From assembly GCA_020845695.1 (NCBI GenBank), contig JADLFG010000033.1, positions 1 to 16,574 of the forward strand: DNA of 16,574 nt. The letters are read 5' to 3'. Position 1 is the stretch's first letter, and each line of letters opens with the position of its first letter. The notes under the pieces are model-generated. The model was not told the DNA's origin. It did not search any database and worked only from the letters and a program-made list of their open reading frames with translations. The position numbers were made by a program, and so were the translations under genes. This document shows, piece after piece, positions 1 through 8,460 of the stretch. Source of the stretch: Thermoleophilia bacterium. GTDB taxonomy: Bacteria; Actinomycetota; Thermoleophilia; Gaiellales; Gaiellaceae.

Positions 1-220
1 GGTCGGGGGTTGTGGCGCCGGGGCGTGTCCCGCTCGCGGCTGTGGGTCGGGGGTTGTGGCGCCGGGGCGTGTCCCGCTCGCGGCCGTGGGTCGGGGGTTG
101 TGGCGCCGGGGCGTGTCCCGCTCGCGGCTGTGGGTCGGGGGTTGTGGCGCCGGGGCGTGTCCCGCTCGCGGCTGTGGGTCGGGGGTTGTGGCGCCGGGGC
201 GTGTCCCGCTCGCGGCCGTG
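1..220. repeat. 44-bp tandem repeat, five copies
   Basis: Five head-to-tail copies of a 44-bp GC-rich unit begin at 1, 45, 89, 133 and 177. They differ only at one position, ending GGCTGTG or GGCCGTG. The array is cut by the window start, so the true copy number is unknown. Because 44 is not a multiple of three, each copy shifts reading frame; open frames across it are repeat translations, not genes. The core word GTGTCCCGCTCG resembles the arm of the hairpin just downstream (236-255), so the two may share an origin. The array sits downstream of aceA. Its function is unknown. Confidence 0.95.
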
Positions 221-235
221 CGTCAGGGAGATGTA

Positions 236-255
236 GGGCGGGACTTGTCCCGCCC
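236..255. repeat. Perfect 9-bp inverted repeat with 2-nt centre
   Basis: The 20 bases GGGCGGGACTTGTCCCGCCC form a perfect palindrome: 9-bp arms around TT. It lies between the 44-bp array and the aceA end. It could be a REP-like element or a second downstream hairpin for aceA, but no T-run follows on either strand. The symmetry is certain; the function is inferred. Confidence 0.7.
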
Positions 256-288
256 GACACGATGCGAGCAGCGGGGAGCGGGACGGGT

Positions 289-312
289 TGGGGCCGGACG
301 AGCCCGGCCCCA
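289..312 (-). terminator. Candidate intrinsic terminator hairpin after aceA
   Basis: Arms TGGGGCCGG (289-297) and CCGGCCCCA (304-312) pair perfectly over 9 bp around a 6-nt loop. The stem begins about 30 nt beyond the aceA stop codon on the minus strand. There is no U-run after it, which is common for putative terminators in high-GC actinobacteria but leaves the call uncertain. Confidence 0.5.
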
Positions 313-342
313 CCTCAGTCGCCCGGCTCCCGAGCGACCGCC

Positions 343-1593
343 CTAGACGAACTGTTCCTGCTCGGTCGAGCCCTCGAGCGCGAGCGTCGAGCCGAGTCCG
401 CCCGTGACCGTCCCGAGCACCGCGTCGAAGTAGCCGGCGCCGACCTCGCGCTGGTGCTTCGTCGCCGTGTAGCCGACGTGCTCGAGCGCGAACTCGCGCT
501 CCTGGAGGCGGACGTAGGCCGCCATGCCCTCGTCCTGGTAGGCCTGGGCGAGCTCGAACATCGCGGCGTTGTTCGCGTGGAAGCCGGCGAGGGTGATGAA
601 CTGGAAGCGGTAGCCGAGCTTGCCGAGCTCGTCCTGGAACGCCGCGATCTCGACGTCGGACAGGTGGCGGCGCCAGTTGAACGAGGGCGAGCAGTTGTAG
701 GCGAGCGGCTTGCCGGGGAATCGCTCGTGGATCGCGGCCGCGAACTCGCGCGCCTCGCCGAGGTCGGGCGTGGACGTCTCGCACCAGACGAGATCCGCGT
801 AGGGGGCGTAGGCGAGCCCGCGGGCGATCGCCGAGTCGAGACCGCAGCGGATCCGGTAGAAGCCCTCCGGGGTCCGCTCGCCGGTCGTGTACTCCTCGTC
901 CTGCGGGTCGACGTCGCTCGTCAGGAGCTTCGCCGCGAGCGCGTCCGTCCGGGCGACGATCAGCGTCGGCACCCCGAGCACGTCTGCGGCGAGCCGGGCC
1001 GCGACGAGCGTGCGGATGAACTGGCTGGTCGGCACGAGCACCTTGCCGCCGAGGTGGCCGCACTTCTTCTCCGACGCGAGCTGGTCCTCGAAATGGACGG
1101 CGGCGGCACCCGCCTCGATCATTGACTTCGTCAGCTCGAACGCGTGCAGCGGCCCGCCGAAGCCGGCCTCCGCGTCGGCGACGATCGGCGCGAGCCAGCG
1201 CGAGCCGCCGTTCCCGTTCCGCGACGTCCCGTTGCCCTCGGCGTGCTCGATCTGGTCGGCGCGCAGGAGCGCGTTGTTGATGCGCCTGACGAGCGCCGGG
1301 ACGCTGTTGGACGGGTAGAGGCTCTGGTCCGGGTAGGTATGGCCGGAGAGGTTCGCGTCGGCCGCGACTTGCCAGCCCGAGAGGTAGATCGCCTTCGCCC
1401 CCGCCTGCACCATCTGGACGGCCTGTGCGCCGGTCTGGGCGCCGAGCGCGCGGACGTAGGGCCCAGCGGCGATCAGGCGGCGCAGCCGGTTGGCCCCGAG
1501 CCGGGCGACCGTGTGCTCGACGAGGACCGACCCGCGGAGCCGCTCGACATCAGCCTTCGTGTATGGCCGGACAACCTCGCCCAACTCGGACAT
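343..1593 (-). CDS. aceA: Isocitrate lyase
   Basis: Isocitrate lyase splits isocitrate into glyoxylate and succinate, the first step of the glyoxylate shunt used for growth on acetate or fatty acids. The 416-residue product has the family signature KKCGHLGGK (176-184, catalytic Cys178), the metal-binding [10 protein letters not shown] stretch (138-147), NCSPSFNW (300-307) and the usual C-terminal GSTEQEQF. Length matches short bacterial lyases such as mycobacterial Icl1 (about 428). The ATG at 1591-1593 is chosen over an in-frame ATG 147 nt upstream because AGGAGG lies 9 nt before it and homology starts here. A malate synthase partner is not in the window. The divergent GntR-family gene is the obvious candidate regulator. 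No residue needed for catalysis appears to be missing. Confidence 0.96.
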   Translation of the reverse strand: MSELGEVVRPYTKADVERLRGSVLVEHTVARLGANRLRRLIAAGPYVRALGAQTGAQAVQMVQAGAKAIYLSGWQVAADANLSGHTYPDQSLYPSNSVPALVRRINNALLRADQIEHAEGNGTSRNGNGGSRWLAPIVADAEAGFGGPLHAFELTKSMIEAGAAAVHFEDQLASEKKCGHLGGKVLVPTSQFIRTLVAARLAADVLGVPTLIVARTDALAAKLLTSDVDPQDEEYTTGERTPEGFYRIRCGLDSAIARGLAYAPYADLVWCETSTPDLGEAREFAAAIHERFPGKPLAYNCSPSFNWRRHLSDVEIAAFQDELGKLGYRFQFITLAGFHANNAAMFELAQAYQDEGMAAYVRLQEREFALEHVGYTATKHQREVGAGYFDAVLGTVTGGLGSTLALEGSTEQEQFV

Positions 1594-1602
1594 CTCCCTC
1601 GC

Positions 1603-1608
1603 CCTCCT
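1603..1608 (-). promoter_or_regulatory. Ribosome binding site deciding the aceA start
   Basis: On the minus strand AGGAGG stands 9 nt before the ATG at 1593. It selects this start over the further upstream in-frame ATG at 1740, which would add 49 residues unlike any lyase N-terminus. Confidence 0.8.
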
Positions 1609-1640
1609 GTTCAGCTCGTGTTCGCCTGCTTCCTTGCGCC

Positions 1641-1746
1641 TGGATCCCGTGTGTGCGTTGATTGGATCCGAGAGACGGGTCAGACGCCGATCTAGCGCGT
1701 AGTATTGCACATTCTGGATCCGAAATAGGAGTACCTGCATCCAGAA
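1641..1746. promoter_or_regulatory. Candidate operator region between aceA and the GntR regulator
   Basis: The divergent spacer (1594-1784) contains TGGATCC at 1641-1647, 1663-1669 and 1715-1721. It also has an inverted pair TTCTGGAT (1712-1719) / ATCCAGAA (1739-1746). Direct sites are 22 and 52 bp apart, near whole helical turns, which fits co-operative binding of a dimeric regulator on one DNA face. GntR-family proteins commonly bind in their own divergent intergenic region. The repeated motif is observed; the protein that binds it is inferred. I could not assign a confident -35/-10 pair for either direction. Confidence 0.5.
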
Positions 1747-1784
1747 AAGGCTCGCGGGCTCGCGGGGGGACGAGTAGACTCGCG

Positions 1785-2528
1785 GTGGGCGTGCCGACCG
1801 AGAGCACCAAGGCTGACGAGATCGCGCTGATCCTCGAGGACGAGATCGTCTCGGGGGCGCTCGAGCCCGGGGTTGTGCTCCGCCAGGAGACGCTCTCGGA
1901 ACGCTTCGGCGTCAGCCGGACGCCGATCCGCGAAGCGCTACGCCGGCTGGCCGCGCTCGGCCTCGTCACGTTCGTCCCGAACCGCGGCGTGCGCGTTCAG
2001 GCGCTCTCGCGCGAGGAGCTGCGGGAGGCGTTCATGGTGCGGGCCGAGCTCGAGGGGCTCGCGACCGAGATTGCCGCGTCCCGGGTCACCACCGAGGACC
2101 TCGCCGCGCTCGACGAGGCGGAGCGGCGGTTCTCCGCGCTGACCGTCGAGCTGCGCGGCCGGGCGCTCGAGGGTGGCCAGCAGGCTCCGGCGCTGTTCGG
2201 CGAGTGGATGAGAGCGAACCACGCCTTCCACGACATCATCTACGCGGTCGCGGCGGTGCCGCTGATCGAGCGGTTGGCGAAGAGCGCCCGGCGCACGTTC
2301 ATGGGCCAGCGTGTCTGGACCGGGCGAGCCGAGCTCGACGAGCTGTACGCGAAGAACGAGCTCCAGCACCGCGCGATCCGCGAGGCGCTCGCGGCCGGGA
2401 GCGCCGCCGGGGCGAGGGCGCTCGCGCGCGAGCACGTGCTCGCCTCGGGCCGCCTGATCGAGGCGATCCTCGAGCAGGTGGGGGGCTCGCCCGAGGCTCG
2501 TGAGCCCCGTCTGCGCGAGCTCGCCTGA
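1785..2528 (+). CDS. GntR-family transcriptional regulator, FCD (FadR/VanR) subfamily
   Basis: This is a DNA-binding regulator of about 247 residues. An N-terminal winged helix-turn-helix (about 19-71, with [20 protein letters not shown] and the wing FVPNRGVRV) precedes an all-helical FCD ligand domain. The FCD metal-type residues are visible: NHAFH (145-149), His195 in NELQHRAI and His217 in AREHVLA. FCD regulators usually sense small organic acids. The start is uncertain: GTG 1785 and GTG 1791 both suit the family, neither has a well-spaced Shine-Dalgarno, and an in-frame ATG at 1662 would add an unconserved extension. Divergence from aceA suggests control of the glyoxylate shunt or related acid metabolism, which is inference. 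Its stop codon lies one base from the metW stop. Confidence 0.9.
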   Translation: MGVPTESTKADEIALILEDEIVSGALEPGVVLRQETLSERFGVSRTPIREALRRLAALGLVTFVPNRGVRVQALSREELREAFMVRAELEGLATEIAASRVTTEDLAALDEAERRFSALTVELRGRALEGGQQAPALFGEWMRANHAFHDIIYAVAAVPLIERLAKSARRTFMGQRVWTGRAELDELYAKNELQHRAIREALAAGSAAGARALAREHVLASGRLIEAILEQVGGSPEAREPRLRELA

Positions 2529-2529
2529 C

Positions 2530-3126
2530 CTACGAGCGGGCGAGCGCGTAGGCGGCGCCCGCGGCGGCGAGGTTCGGCCAGGCGGTCGCGATACCCCGCA
2601 GCGGGCGCCCCGCGAGCGAGAGCAGGACCCGGCGACGAATCGCGATTCTCTCGCTCGCCAGCAGTCGCTCGAGGTCGGCGATCGTGGCGAGGTGGATGTT
2701 GGGGGTGTCGTACCAGGCGTGCGGCAGGGCCGGCGACGACGGCATCCGGCCGCGGCAGACGAGGTCGGCACGCAGTCGCCAGTGGCCGAAGTTCGGAATC
2801 GAGACGATGCCCTCGCGGCCGACCCGCATCACCTCGCGCAGCACTCTGAGCGGGTGGCGCGTCGTCTGCAGGGTCTGTGAGAGCACGACGAGATCGAACG
2901 AGCTGTCGCCGAAGTCGCCGAGACCTTCGTCGATGTCGGACTCGATCACCGGCACGCCCCGCTCGATACAGGCAAGCACGTCGTCGGCGCGGATCTCGAC
3001 ACCCATGCCGTCGCAGTCCCGCTCGCGCACCAGGTGCTCGAGCAAGGTCCCGTCGCCGCAGCCGAGGTCGAGCACCCGGCTTCCTCTCGGCACGAGACCC
3101 GCGACGACGTCGAGGTCGGGGCGCAT
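2530..3126 (-). CDS. metW: MetW, methionine biosynthesis methyltransferase-fold protein
   Basis: MetW is a class I SAM-methyltransferase-fold protein encoded with metX in many bacteria and reported to support homoserine acyltransferase activity. The 198-residue product has the SAM motif VLDLGCGDG (18-26) and an acidic VEI strand (43-45). It also has the MetW signatures IPNFGHWRLR (110-119) and PHAWYDTPNIH (135-145). Length is normal for the family (about 200). The ATG overlaps the metX stop by one base (TGATG), so translation is probably coupled. A longer upstream frame exists but would only read through metX. It is the last gene of the metY-metX-metW unit and converges with the GntR gene. 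Confidence 0.95.
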   Translation of the reverse strand: MRPDLDVVAGLVPRGSRVLDLGCGDGTLLEHLVRERDCDGMGVEIRADDVLACIERGVPVIESDIDEGLGDFGDSSFDLVVLSQTLQTTRHPLRVLREVMRVGREGIVSIPNFGHWRLRADLVCRGRMPSSPALPHAWYDTPNIHLATIADLERLLASERIAIRRRVLLSLAGRPLRGIATAWPNLAAAGAAYALARS

Positions 3127-4289
3127 CAACGGCCGGTCGCGTCCCTGTGGGCCCGGCGCAGGAACGCCGCGATCGTCCGGTGGTACTCGGGCACCGCGAG
3201 CAGGAACGAGTCGTGGCCGTGGGGCGAGGCGATCTCGCGGAACGTCACCGGCACGTCGTTCGCGATCAGGGCGCGCACGATCTCGCGCGAGTGGGCGGTG
3301 TCGAAGCGCCAGTCCGTGTCGAACGAGAGCACGAGGAAGCGCGTGTGGACGTCCGCGAGTCGCCTCGCGGCCTCCTCCGGGTCGGGAAACGGCTCGAAGT
3401 AATCCATCACCCGGCTGAGGTAGAGGTAGGAGTTCGCGTCGAACCGCTTGAGGAAGCTCTCGCCCTGGTACTGCAGGTAGCTCTCGACCTGGAAGTCGAC
3501 TTCGAGCCCGAAGCGGGGCTCGTCGGCACCCTGGATCCGGCGGCCGAACTTCTCGCCCATCCCCTGCTCGGAGAGGTAGGTGATGTGCGCCATCATCCGG
3601 GCGACCGCGAGCCCGACGTCGGGGCGCCGGCCGGTCCCGTAGTAGTCCCCGTCCGCGAAGTCCGGGTCGCGCATGATCGCCTCGCGGGCGACCGCCGAGA
3701 ACGCGATGTTCTGCGCGCTCAGTCGCGCGGAGGCGCAGACGGGAATCGCGGCGCCGAGCTCCTCCGGCGCGTCGATCGCCCACTGCAGGGCCTGCATGCC
3801 GCCAAGCGAGCCGCCGATTGCCGCGAGCAGCCGCGGGATCCCGAGGTGACGGACGAGTGCCCGGTGCACACGCACGAGATCGGCCACGGTGAAGAGCGGG
3901 AAGCGCAGGCCGTAGGGGCGCCCGGTCGCCGGATCGATGGATGACGGGCCGGTCGTCCCCTGGCAGCCGCCGAGCAGGTTCGCGCAGACGACGAAGTAGC
4001 GCTCCGTGTCGAGCGGCTTGCCGGGGCCGATCAGGTTGTCCCACCAGCCGATACGCGAGGGGTCGCCGTGGTGACCGGCCGCGTGCGCGTCACCGGTGAG
4101 CGCGTGGCAGACGAACACGGCGTTCGCGGCGTCTCCGTCGAGCTCCCCGTAGGTCTCGTAGGCGACCTCGACGGGAGCGAGCGTCGCGCCCGAGTCGAGC
4201 ACGAGCGGGCTCGCCTCGTCGAAGACGACGATCCGCCGGGTCTCGACGAGCCCGACCGACCCCGCAGCCGGCTCAGTCGCAGTTGCCAT
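3126..4289 (-). CDS. metX: Homoserine O-acetyltransferase (MetX)
   Basis: This cytoplasmic enzyme transfers an acyl group, usually acetyl from acetyl-CoA, to homoserine, activating it for methionine synthesis. The 387-residue alpha/beta-hydrolase has the nucleophile elbow GGSLGG (Ser161), SFDTDWRFD with the likely catalytic Asp326, and GHDSFL with His359. It also has family stretches LLGGCQGTTGPSS (105-117) and ARMMAHITYLS (230-240). Some MetX-fold enzymes use succinyl-CoA, and I cannot settle the acyl donor by eye. It starts 9 nt after the metY stop and its stop overlaps the metW start, so it sits mid-operon. The ATG lacks a strong Shine-Dalgarno, consistent with coupling to metY. Confidence 0.95.
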   Translation of the reverse strand: MATATEPAAGSVGLVETRRIVVFDEASPLVLDSGATLAPVEVAYETYGELDGDAANAVFVCHALTGDAHAAGHHGDPSRIGWWDNLIGPGKPLDTERYFVVCANLLGGCQGTTGPSSIDPATGRPYGLRFPLFTVADLVRVHRALVRHLGIPRLLAAIGGSLGGMQALQWAIDAPEELGAAIPVCASARLSAQNIAFSAVAREAIMRDPDFADGDYYGTGRRPDVGLAVARMMAHITYLSEQGMGEKFGRRIQGADEPRFGLEVDFQVESYLQYQGESFLKRFDANSYLYLSRVMDYFEPFPDPEEAARRLADVHTRFLVLSFDTDWRFDTAHSREIVRALIANDVPVTFREIASPHGHDSFLLAVPEYHRTIAAFLRRAHRDATGR

Positions 4290-4298
4290 GGTCCCAGC

Positions 4299-5597
4299 CT
4301 AGACGGAGACCTCCGCGCGCGCTTTCGCGAGAGCCCGGTCGAGGTCGGCGAGGATGTCGTCCACGTGCTCGATCCCGACCGACAGGCGCACCGTGTCCTG
4401 CGTGACTCCGGCTGCCTCGAGCTCGTCGTCGTCGAGCTGCGAGTGCGTCGTGGTCGCCGGGTGGATCGCGAGCGACTTGGCGTCGCCGATGTTGGCGAGG
4501 TGGGAGAACAGCTCGAGGCCGTCGATGAACCTCCGCCCAGCCTCGCGCCCGCCGTCGATGCCGAAGGTGACGAGGGCGCCGTAGCCGCCGGCGAGGATCC
4601 GGCCGGCGACCCCGTGGTGCTGGCTCGACTCGAGCCCGGGGTAGGTGACCCAGCGCACCTGCGGGTGCTCGTCGAGGTGACGGGCGACGGCGAGCGCGTT
4701 CTCGCAGTGGCGCTCCATCCGCAGCGGCAGCGTCTCGAGCCCCTGGAGCAGCAGGAACGCGTTGAAGGGCGAGAGGGCCGCGCCGGTGTTGCGCAGCAGC
4801 ACCGTGCGAACGCGACCGATGTAGGCGGCGGGGCCGAGCGCCTCGGCCCACACGACGCCGTGGTAGGACGGATCGGGTTGCGTGAGGCCGGGGAAACGCT
4901 CCGCGTGCGCGCTCCAGTCGAACCGGCCGGAGTCGACGACGACGCCGCCGATCGACGTGCCGTGGCCGCCGATGAACTTCGTCGCCGAGTGGATCGCGAC
5001 GTCGGCGCCGTGGTCGAAGGCGCGGCAGAGGATCGGCGTTGCGACGGTGTTGTCGACGACGAGCGGCAGGCCCGCCGCGTGGGCGGCCGCCGCCCAGGCC
5101 GGGACGTCGACGACGTTGAGCCGAGGGTTGCCGATCGTCTCGGCGAAGACGAGGCGGGTCCGCTCGTCGGCGAGCCGGGCGACCTCGCCAGGCCGTTCGG
5201 GGTCGGCGAAGCGCACCTCGATTCCGAACTGCGGCAACGTGTGGGCGAACAGGTTGTAGGTGCCGCCGTAGAGCGTCGAGACCGAGACGATGTTGTCGCC
5301 GGCGCGGCAGACGTTGAGAATCGAGTACGTCACGGCCGCCTGGCCTGAGGCGAGGGCGACGGCGCCGATCCCGCCCTCGAGCGCGGCCACCCGCTGCTCG
5401 AACACGTCCCAGGTCGGGTTCATGATCCGCGTGTAGATGTTGCCCGGCACCTTGAGCGCGAACAGGTCGGCCGCGTGCTGGGTGTCGTCGAAGACGTAGG
5501 ACGTGGTCTGGTAGATCGGCACCGCTCGCGCGTTCGTCGTCGGGTCCGGGGTCTGCCCGCCGTGCAGTGCGATCGTCTCGGGGCGCAGCTCGCTCAC
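4299..5597 (-). CDS. metY: O-acetylhomoserine sulfhydrylase (MetY)
   Basis: MetY is a PLP enzyme that replaces the acyl group of O-acetylhomoserine with sulfide to make homocysteine (direct sulfhydrylation). The 432-residue protein is a Cys/Met-metabolism PLP enzyme. It has YTRIMNPT (55-62, phosphate-contacting Tyr and Arg), VDNTVATP (181-188) and [11 protein letters not shown] (203-213) with the PLP lysine Lys207. Its length and the extended middle region fit MetY (about 430) better than cystathionine gamma-synthase (about 380). The GTG start at 5595-5597 is preceded by GGGAGGA (5603-5609) with a 5-nt gap; the longer open frame upstream only overlaps hemH. It is first of metYXW and has its own 68-bp spacer with an AT-rich palindrome. 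Confidence 0.95.
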   Translation of the reverse strand: MSELRPETIALHGGQTPDPTTNARAVPIYQTTSYVFDDTQHAADLFALKVPGNIYTRIMNPTWDVFEQRVAALEGGIGAVALASGQAAVTYSILNVCRAGDNIVSVSTLYGGTYNLFAHTLPQFGIEVRFADPERPGEVARLADERTRLVFAETIGNPRLNVVDVPAWAAAAHAAGLPLVVDNTVATPILCRAFDHGADVAIHSATKFIGGHGTSIGGVVVDSGRFDWSAHAERFPGLTQPDPSYHGVVWAEALGPAAYIGRVRTVLLRNTGAALSPFNAFLLLQGLETLPLRMERHCENALAVARHLDEHPQVRWVTYPGLESSQHHGVAGRILAGGYGALVTFGIDGGREAGRRFIDGLELFSHLANIGDAKSLAIHPATTTHSQLDDDELEAAGVTQDTVRLSVGIEHVDDILADLDRALAKARAEVSV

Positions 5598-5610
5598 GCG
5601 TGTCCTCCCA

Positions 5611-5645
5611 TTACTTTCAAAGGTAAAGTGATGCCCGTAGTTGTA
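5611..5645 (-). promoter_or_regulatory. Candidate metY promoter and palindromic operator
   Basis: The spacer between hemH and metY drops sharply in GC. On the minus strand TACAAC (5645-5640) could be a -10 element. Just downstream TTACCTTTGAAAGTAA (5626-5611) is a 16-bp near-palindrome matching in 6 of 8 base pairs. This geometry would let a repressor block initiation. The symmetry is observed; promoter and operator roles are inferred, and no good -35 is seen. No SAM riboswitch fold fits in this short spacer. Confidence 0.45.
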
Positions 5646-5665
5646 GCGAAACTGGGCGGCCCGTG

Positions 5666-6709
5666 CTAGCGGGGAGGGCAGCAGCCGGGCGGGCAGACGT
5701 CGGGGAAGGGCCCGTCCCGGCCGAGCGCCCGTCGCTCGCGGCCCGGGTCGAGCTGCTCCTGGACGAGCTCGCGCACCATCGCGGCGAACGCCGGATGCGT
5801 TCCGGCGGTGCCCGCCCGCCGCAGCTCGAGGCCGAGCTCGCCGGCGAGCTCGCTCGCCTCGACATCGAGGTCGTAGACGACCTCCATGTGGTCGGAAACG
5901 AAGCCGATTGGCGCCACGACGACGCTCGCGCTGCCGCGCGCCGCGAGCTCGCGCAGGTGGTCGAGGATGTCGGGCTCGAGCCAGGGCACCTGCGCGGGGC
6001 CGCTGCGGCTCTGGTAGACGACCCGGTGGTCGGTGACGCCGGCGGCTTCGGCGACGAGTCGCGCGGTCTCCGCGAGCTGGTGCTCGTAGCGCGAGCGTCG
6101 CGCCATCGCGAGCGGGATCGAGTGGGCGGTGAAGGCGACGGGCGCGTCCGCCAGCCCAGCGAGCGTGGCGCGCAGGCGGTCGGCATTGGCCTCGACGAAG
6201 CCCGGATGGTTGAAGAAGACGCGCAGCTTCTTCACCCCGGGCGCGCCGGGCCCGACGGCGGCCTGCGCCGCGCGGATTGCCTCGCGGTAGAGGCGGCAGC
6301 CGGCGTAGCTCGAGTAGGCGGAGGTGACGAAGGCGAGCGCCCGCTCGACCCCGTCGGCCGCCATCTCGCGCAGCGTGTCGGCGAGGAACGGATGCCAGTT
6401 GCGGTTGCCCAGGTAGACCGGGAGCTCGATCCCGTGGGCTGCGAGCTCGGGGCCGAGCGCCCGGACGAGCGCCCGGTTCTGGGCATTGAGCGGGCTGACG
6501 CCGTCGAAGCGCTGGTAGTGGTGGGCAACTTCCTCGAGCCGCTCGCGCGGGACGTCGCGGCCGCGCGTGACGGTCTCGAGGAACGGGATCACGTCGGCGG
6601 GTCCCTCGGGTCCGCCGAACGAGACGACGAGGAGCGCGTCGAAGGAGGGCTTGCCGTCGCGGGCCCCGGGGCCGGCTGCCTCCTCCATGTGATCTCGGCC
6701 GGCGGTCAC
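5666..6709 (-). CDS. hemH: Ferrochelatase (actinobacterial CpfC/HemH type) with [2Fe-2S] ligands
   Basis: This enzyme inserts ferrous iron into a porphyrin at the end of haem synthesis. In actinobacteria the substrate is normally coproporphyrin III, and the resulting coprohaem is later decarboxylated. The 347-residue protein has [12 protein letters not shown] (26-37), FTAHSIP (193-199) with the metal-site His196, and [13 protein letters not shown] (270-282) with Glu276. Cys138 (SSYAGCRLY) and the C-terminal Cys339, Cys343 and Cys344 match the arrangement of the [2Fe-2S] cluster in mycobacterial ferrochelatases. GTG 6707-6709 overlaps the upstream transporter stop by 4 nt (GTGA), suggesting coupled translation. 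ATG 6686-6688 is an alternative start seven codons in. No other haem gene is in the window. Confidence 0.95.
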   Translation of the reverse strand: MTAGRDHMEEAAGPGARDGKPSFDALLVVSFGGPEGPADVIPFLETVTRGRDVPRERLEEVAHHYQRFDGVSPLNAQNRALVRALGPELAAHGIELPVYLGNRNWHPFLADTLREMAADGVERALAFVTSAYSSYAGCRLYREAIRAAQAAVGPGAPGVKKLRVFFNHPGFVEANADRLRATLAGLADAPVAFTAHSIPLAMARRSRYEHQLAETARLVAEAAGVTDHRVVYQSRSGPAQVPWLEPDILDHLRELAARGSASVVVAPIGFVSDHMEVVYDLDVEASELAGELGLELRRAGTAGTHPAFAAMVRELVQEQLDPGRERRALGRDGPFPDVCPPGCCPPR

Positions 6710-7938
6710 TCCTCGGCCACGCTAGCAACCGCCGCTTGCGGCCCGGCGGTGCTCCCGCGTCGCTCGGGCGGGAGCGCAGCGGCGAGCAGCCAGCCGAGCG
6801 CGGTCGCGCCGACGAGCACCCACAGGACCGCCGTCAGTCCCGCGGCGTCCGCGAGCACGCCGAGCAGCGCGACCGTGCCGGCCGCGACCCCGATCGCGAG
6901 CCCGAGCACGACGCCGGCTGCGAGCCCGAGGTAGCCGGGGAGGGCGTTCTGCGCGATCACGACGAGCGGGTAGAAGTTCATGCCCTCGGCGAAGCCGAAC
7001 ACGGCCAGGACGAGGAACATGCCGGTGACGCCGACGAACGGGAGCGCGAGCGCGAGCGGCACGCCGAGGGCGAGCGACCAGACGACGACGGGACGGAAGC
7101 CGTAGCAGTCGGCCAGGCGCCCCCCGACCAGCGTGCCGACGGCACCGGCAACGAGCATCACCGCGACCGCGGCGTTGCCCGTCGCCTCCGTCGAGGCGAG
7201 CTCCGCGATCGCGTACAGGGGCACGAACGCCTGGAGCCCGCCGGCGACGACCGCGCGGCTGGTCGCCGCGCCGGCCGCGAGCCCGAACGGGCGCCACTCG
7301 TTGCGCTCGGCCTGACCGGGCAACGCGGCGACGGTGCCCGGCGCCGGCCGGAAGCGCTCGAGGTAGCGCAGGCTTCCGAGCACGACCAGACCGGAGGCGA
7401 CGATCAGCCCACCCACGACCGGGGTGCCGCCCAGGCCGAGCGTGAGCACGACCGGGGTCACGAGAATCGGCCCGAGCGCGAACCCGAGGTTTCCGCCCAC
7501 GGCGAACACGCTCATGCCGGCGCCGCGCCTGGCCGCCGACACCTGGCTCGCGAAGCGCACACCCTCCGGGTGGAACGCGGCGACGCCGAAGCCGCCGGCG
7601 AGGAAGAGCGCGGCTGTGCCCGCGTGGCTCTCGACCAGCCCCGACCCGGCGAGCCCGATCCCCGCGACGAGCAGCCCGGCGGGCATCAGCCAGCCGGCCC
7701 GAACCCGGTCGGCGAAGATGCCGAGCACGGGCTGGAGCAGCGACGAGCCGAGGCTCGCCATCAGGAAGAGCGCCCCGGCAGCCGCGTAGGAGTAGCCGCG
7801 GTCGCGGATCAGGAACGGCAGGAGCGCCGGCACGCTCCCCTGGAAGAGGTCGGCCGCGAGGTGGCCGGCCGAGAGCACGGCGATCCCGCGCCGGTCGACG
7901 CCGGCGGGAAAGAGCGTCCGCAGCGCGCGCTCCCGCAC
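6706..7938 (-). CDS. MFS transporter, fosmidomycin-resistance (FSR)-like
   Basis: This is a 410-residue inner-membrane major facilitator with about 12 hydrophobic segments. The N-terminal pattern [19 protein letters not shown] (25-43), followed by [10 protein letters not shown] (69-78) and the second-half loop [12 protein letters not shown], resembles the FSR-like family, whose members include fosmidomycin efflux pumps. The real substrate cannot be read from sequence. The start is a GTG at 7936-7938 with only a weak Shine-Dalgarno, so it is less certain than the rest. It lies 42 bp after the VOC gene and overlaps hemH by 4 nt. Coupling to hemH may mean a porphyrin- or metal-related role, or only compact packing. 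Confidence 0.88.
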   Translation of the reverse strand: MRERALRTLFPAGVDRRGIAVLSAGHLAADLFQGSVPALLPFLIRDRGYSYAAAGALFLMASLGSSLLQPVLGIFADRVRAGWLMPAGLLVAGIGLAGSGLVESHAGTAALFLAGGFGVAAFHPEGVRFASQVSAARRGAGMSVFAVGGNLGFALGPILVTPVVLTLGLGGTPVVGGLIVASGLVVLGSLRYLERFRPAPGTVAALPGQAERNEWRPFGLAAGAATSRAVVAGGLQAFVPLYAIAELASTEATGNAAVAVMLVAGAVGTLVGGRLADCYGFRPVVVWSLALGVPLALALPFVGVTGMFLVLAVFGFAEGMNFYPLVVIAQNALPGYLGLAAGVVLGLAIGVAAGTVALLGVLADAAGLTAVLWVLVGATALGWLLAAALPPERRGSTAGPQAAVASVAEE

Positions 7939-7980
7939 CGCCGCAGCCTACCGGCCGCCCGGGGCGCTACTCGCCGTCGC

Positions 7981-8439
7981 TCACAGCTTCGGCCCGCCCG
8001 GCGGCTCCTGGAGCAGCTCGATTGTGATGCCGTCCGGGTCGCGCAGGTAGGCGGCCCAGCCGCCCTCGTAGGGGCCCCAGGGGATCGCGACCGGCTCCGG
8101 GTCGCGGAACTCCGCGCTGCCGCGGAGCCGCTCGAAGTCGGCGTGGATGTCGTCGGTGACCAGGCAGAGGTGTGCGTTGCCGGCGTTGTAGGTCTCCATG
8201 TCGACCCGGCCCGGGGGCGGGTCGAGGTACTGGAGCAGCTCGAGGATCGTCCCGCCGGGCAGGCGCCAGAACGCGCACTCCATCCTCACGCCCGGGTAGC
8301 CGACGATGCGGCCGACGTACTCGACGTCCCAGACCTTGCGCAGCGCGGGCTCCTCCCCGAGCAGCCGGGTGTAGAAGGGGATCGAGCGGTCGAGGCTCGA
8401 GACGGTGAAGCCGACGTGGTCGAGCGCCGTGTAGCGCAT
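7981..8439 (-). CDS. VOC-superfamily (glyoxalase-fold) metalloprotein
   Basis: This 152-residue protein contains two beta-alpha-beta-beta-beta modules. His8 (LDHVGF), Glu67 (ILELLQ), His90 (NAHLCLVTDD) and Glu141 (GITIELLQ) occupy the four classic metal-ligand positions of the vicinal oxygen chelate superfamily. This arrangement is shared by glyoxalase I, methylmalonyl-CoA epimerase and ring-cleavage dioxygenases. An intact ligand set suggests an active enzyme, but the substrate is not deducible. GGGAG lies about 11 nt before the ATG. It follows the SDR gene by 21 bp and precedes the MFS gene by 42 bp, so SDR and VOC proteins may act in one pathway. That link is inference. Confidence 0.88.
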   Translation of the reverse strand: MRYTALDHVGFTVSSLDRSIPFYTRLLGEEPALRKVWDVEYVGRIVGYPGVRMECAFWRLPGGTILELLQYLDPPPGRVDMETYNAGNAHLCLVTDDIHADFERLRGSAEFRDPEPVAIPWGPYEGGWAAYLRDPDGITIELLQEPPGGPKL

Positions 8440-8460
8440 CCGTGTCCGTCTCCCTTCGTC

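Noticed and set aside
10..1125. Open frame on the plus strand running from the 44-bp repeat through aceA
   Set aside because: Its first part is translated tandem repeat and the rest is antisense to isocitrate lyase, which has full family motifs on the other strand. High GC produces long false frames.
5598..5665. SAM riboswitch before metY
   Set aside because: Only 68 bp are available and none of the SAM-I or SAM-IV core sequences or stems could be found.
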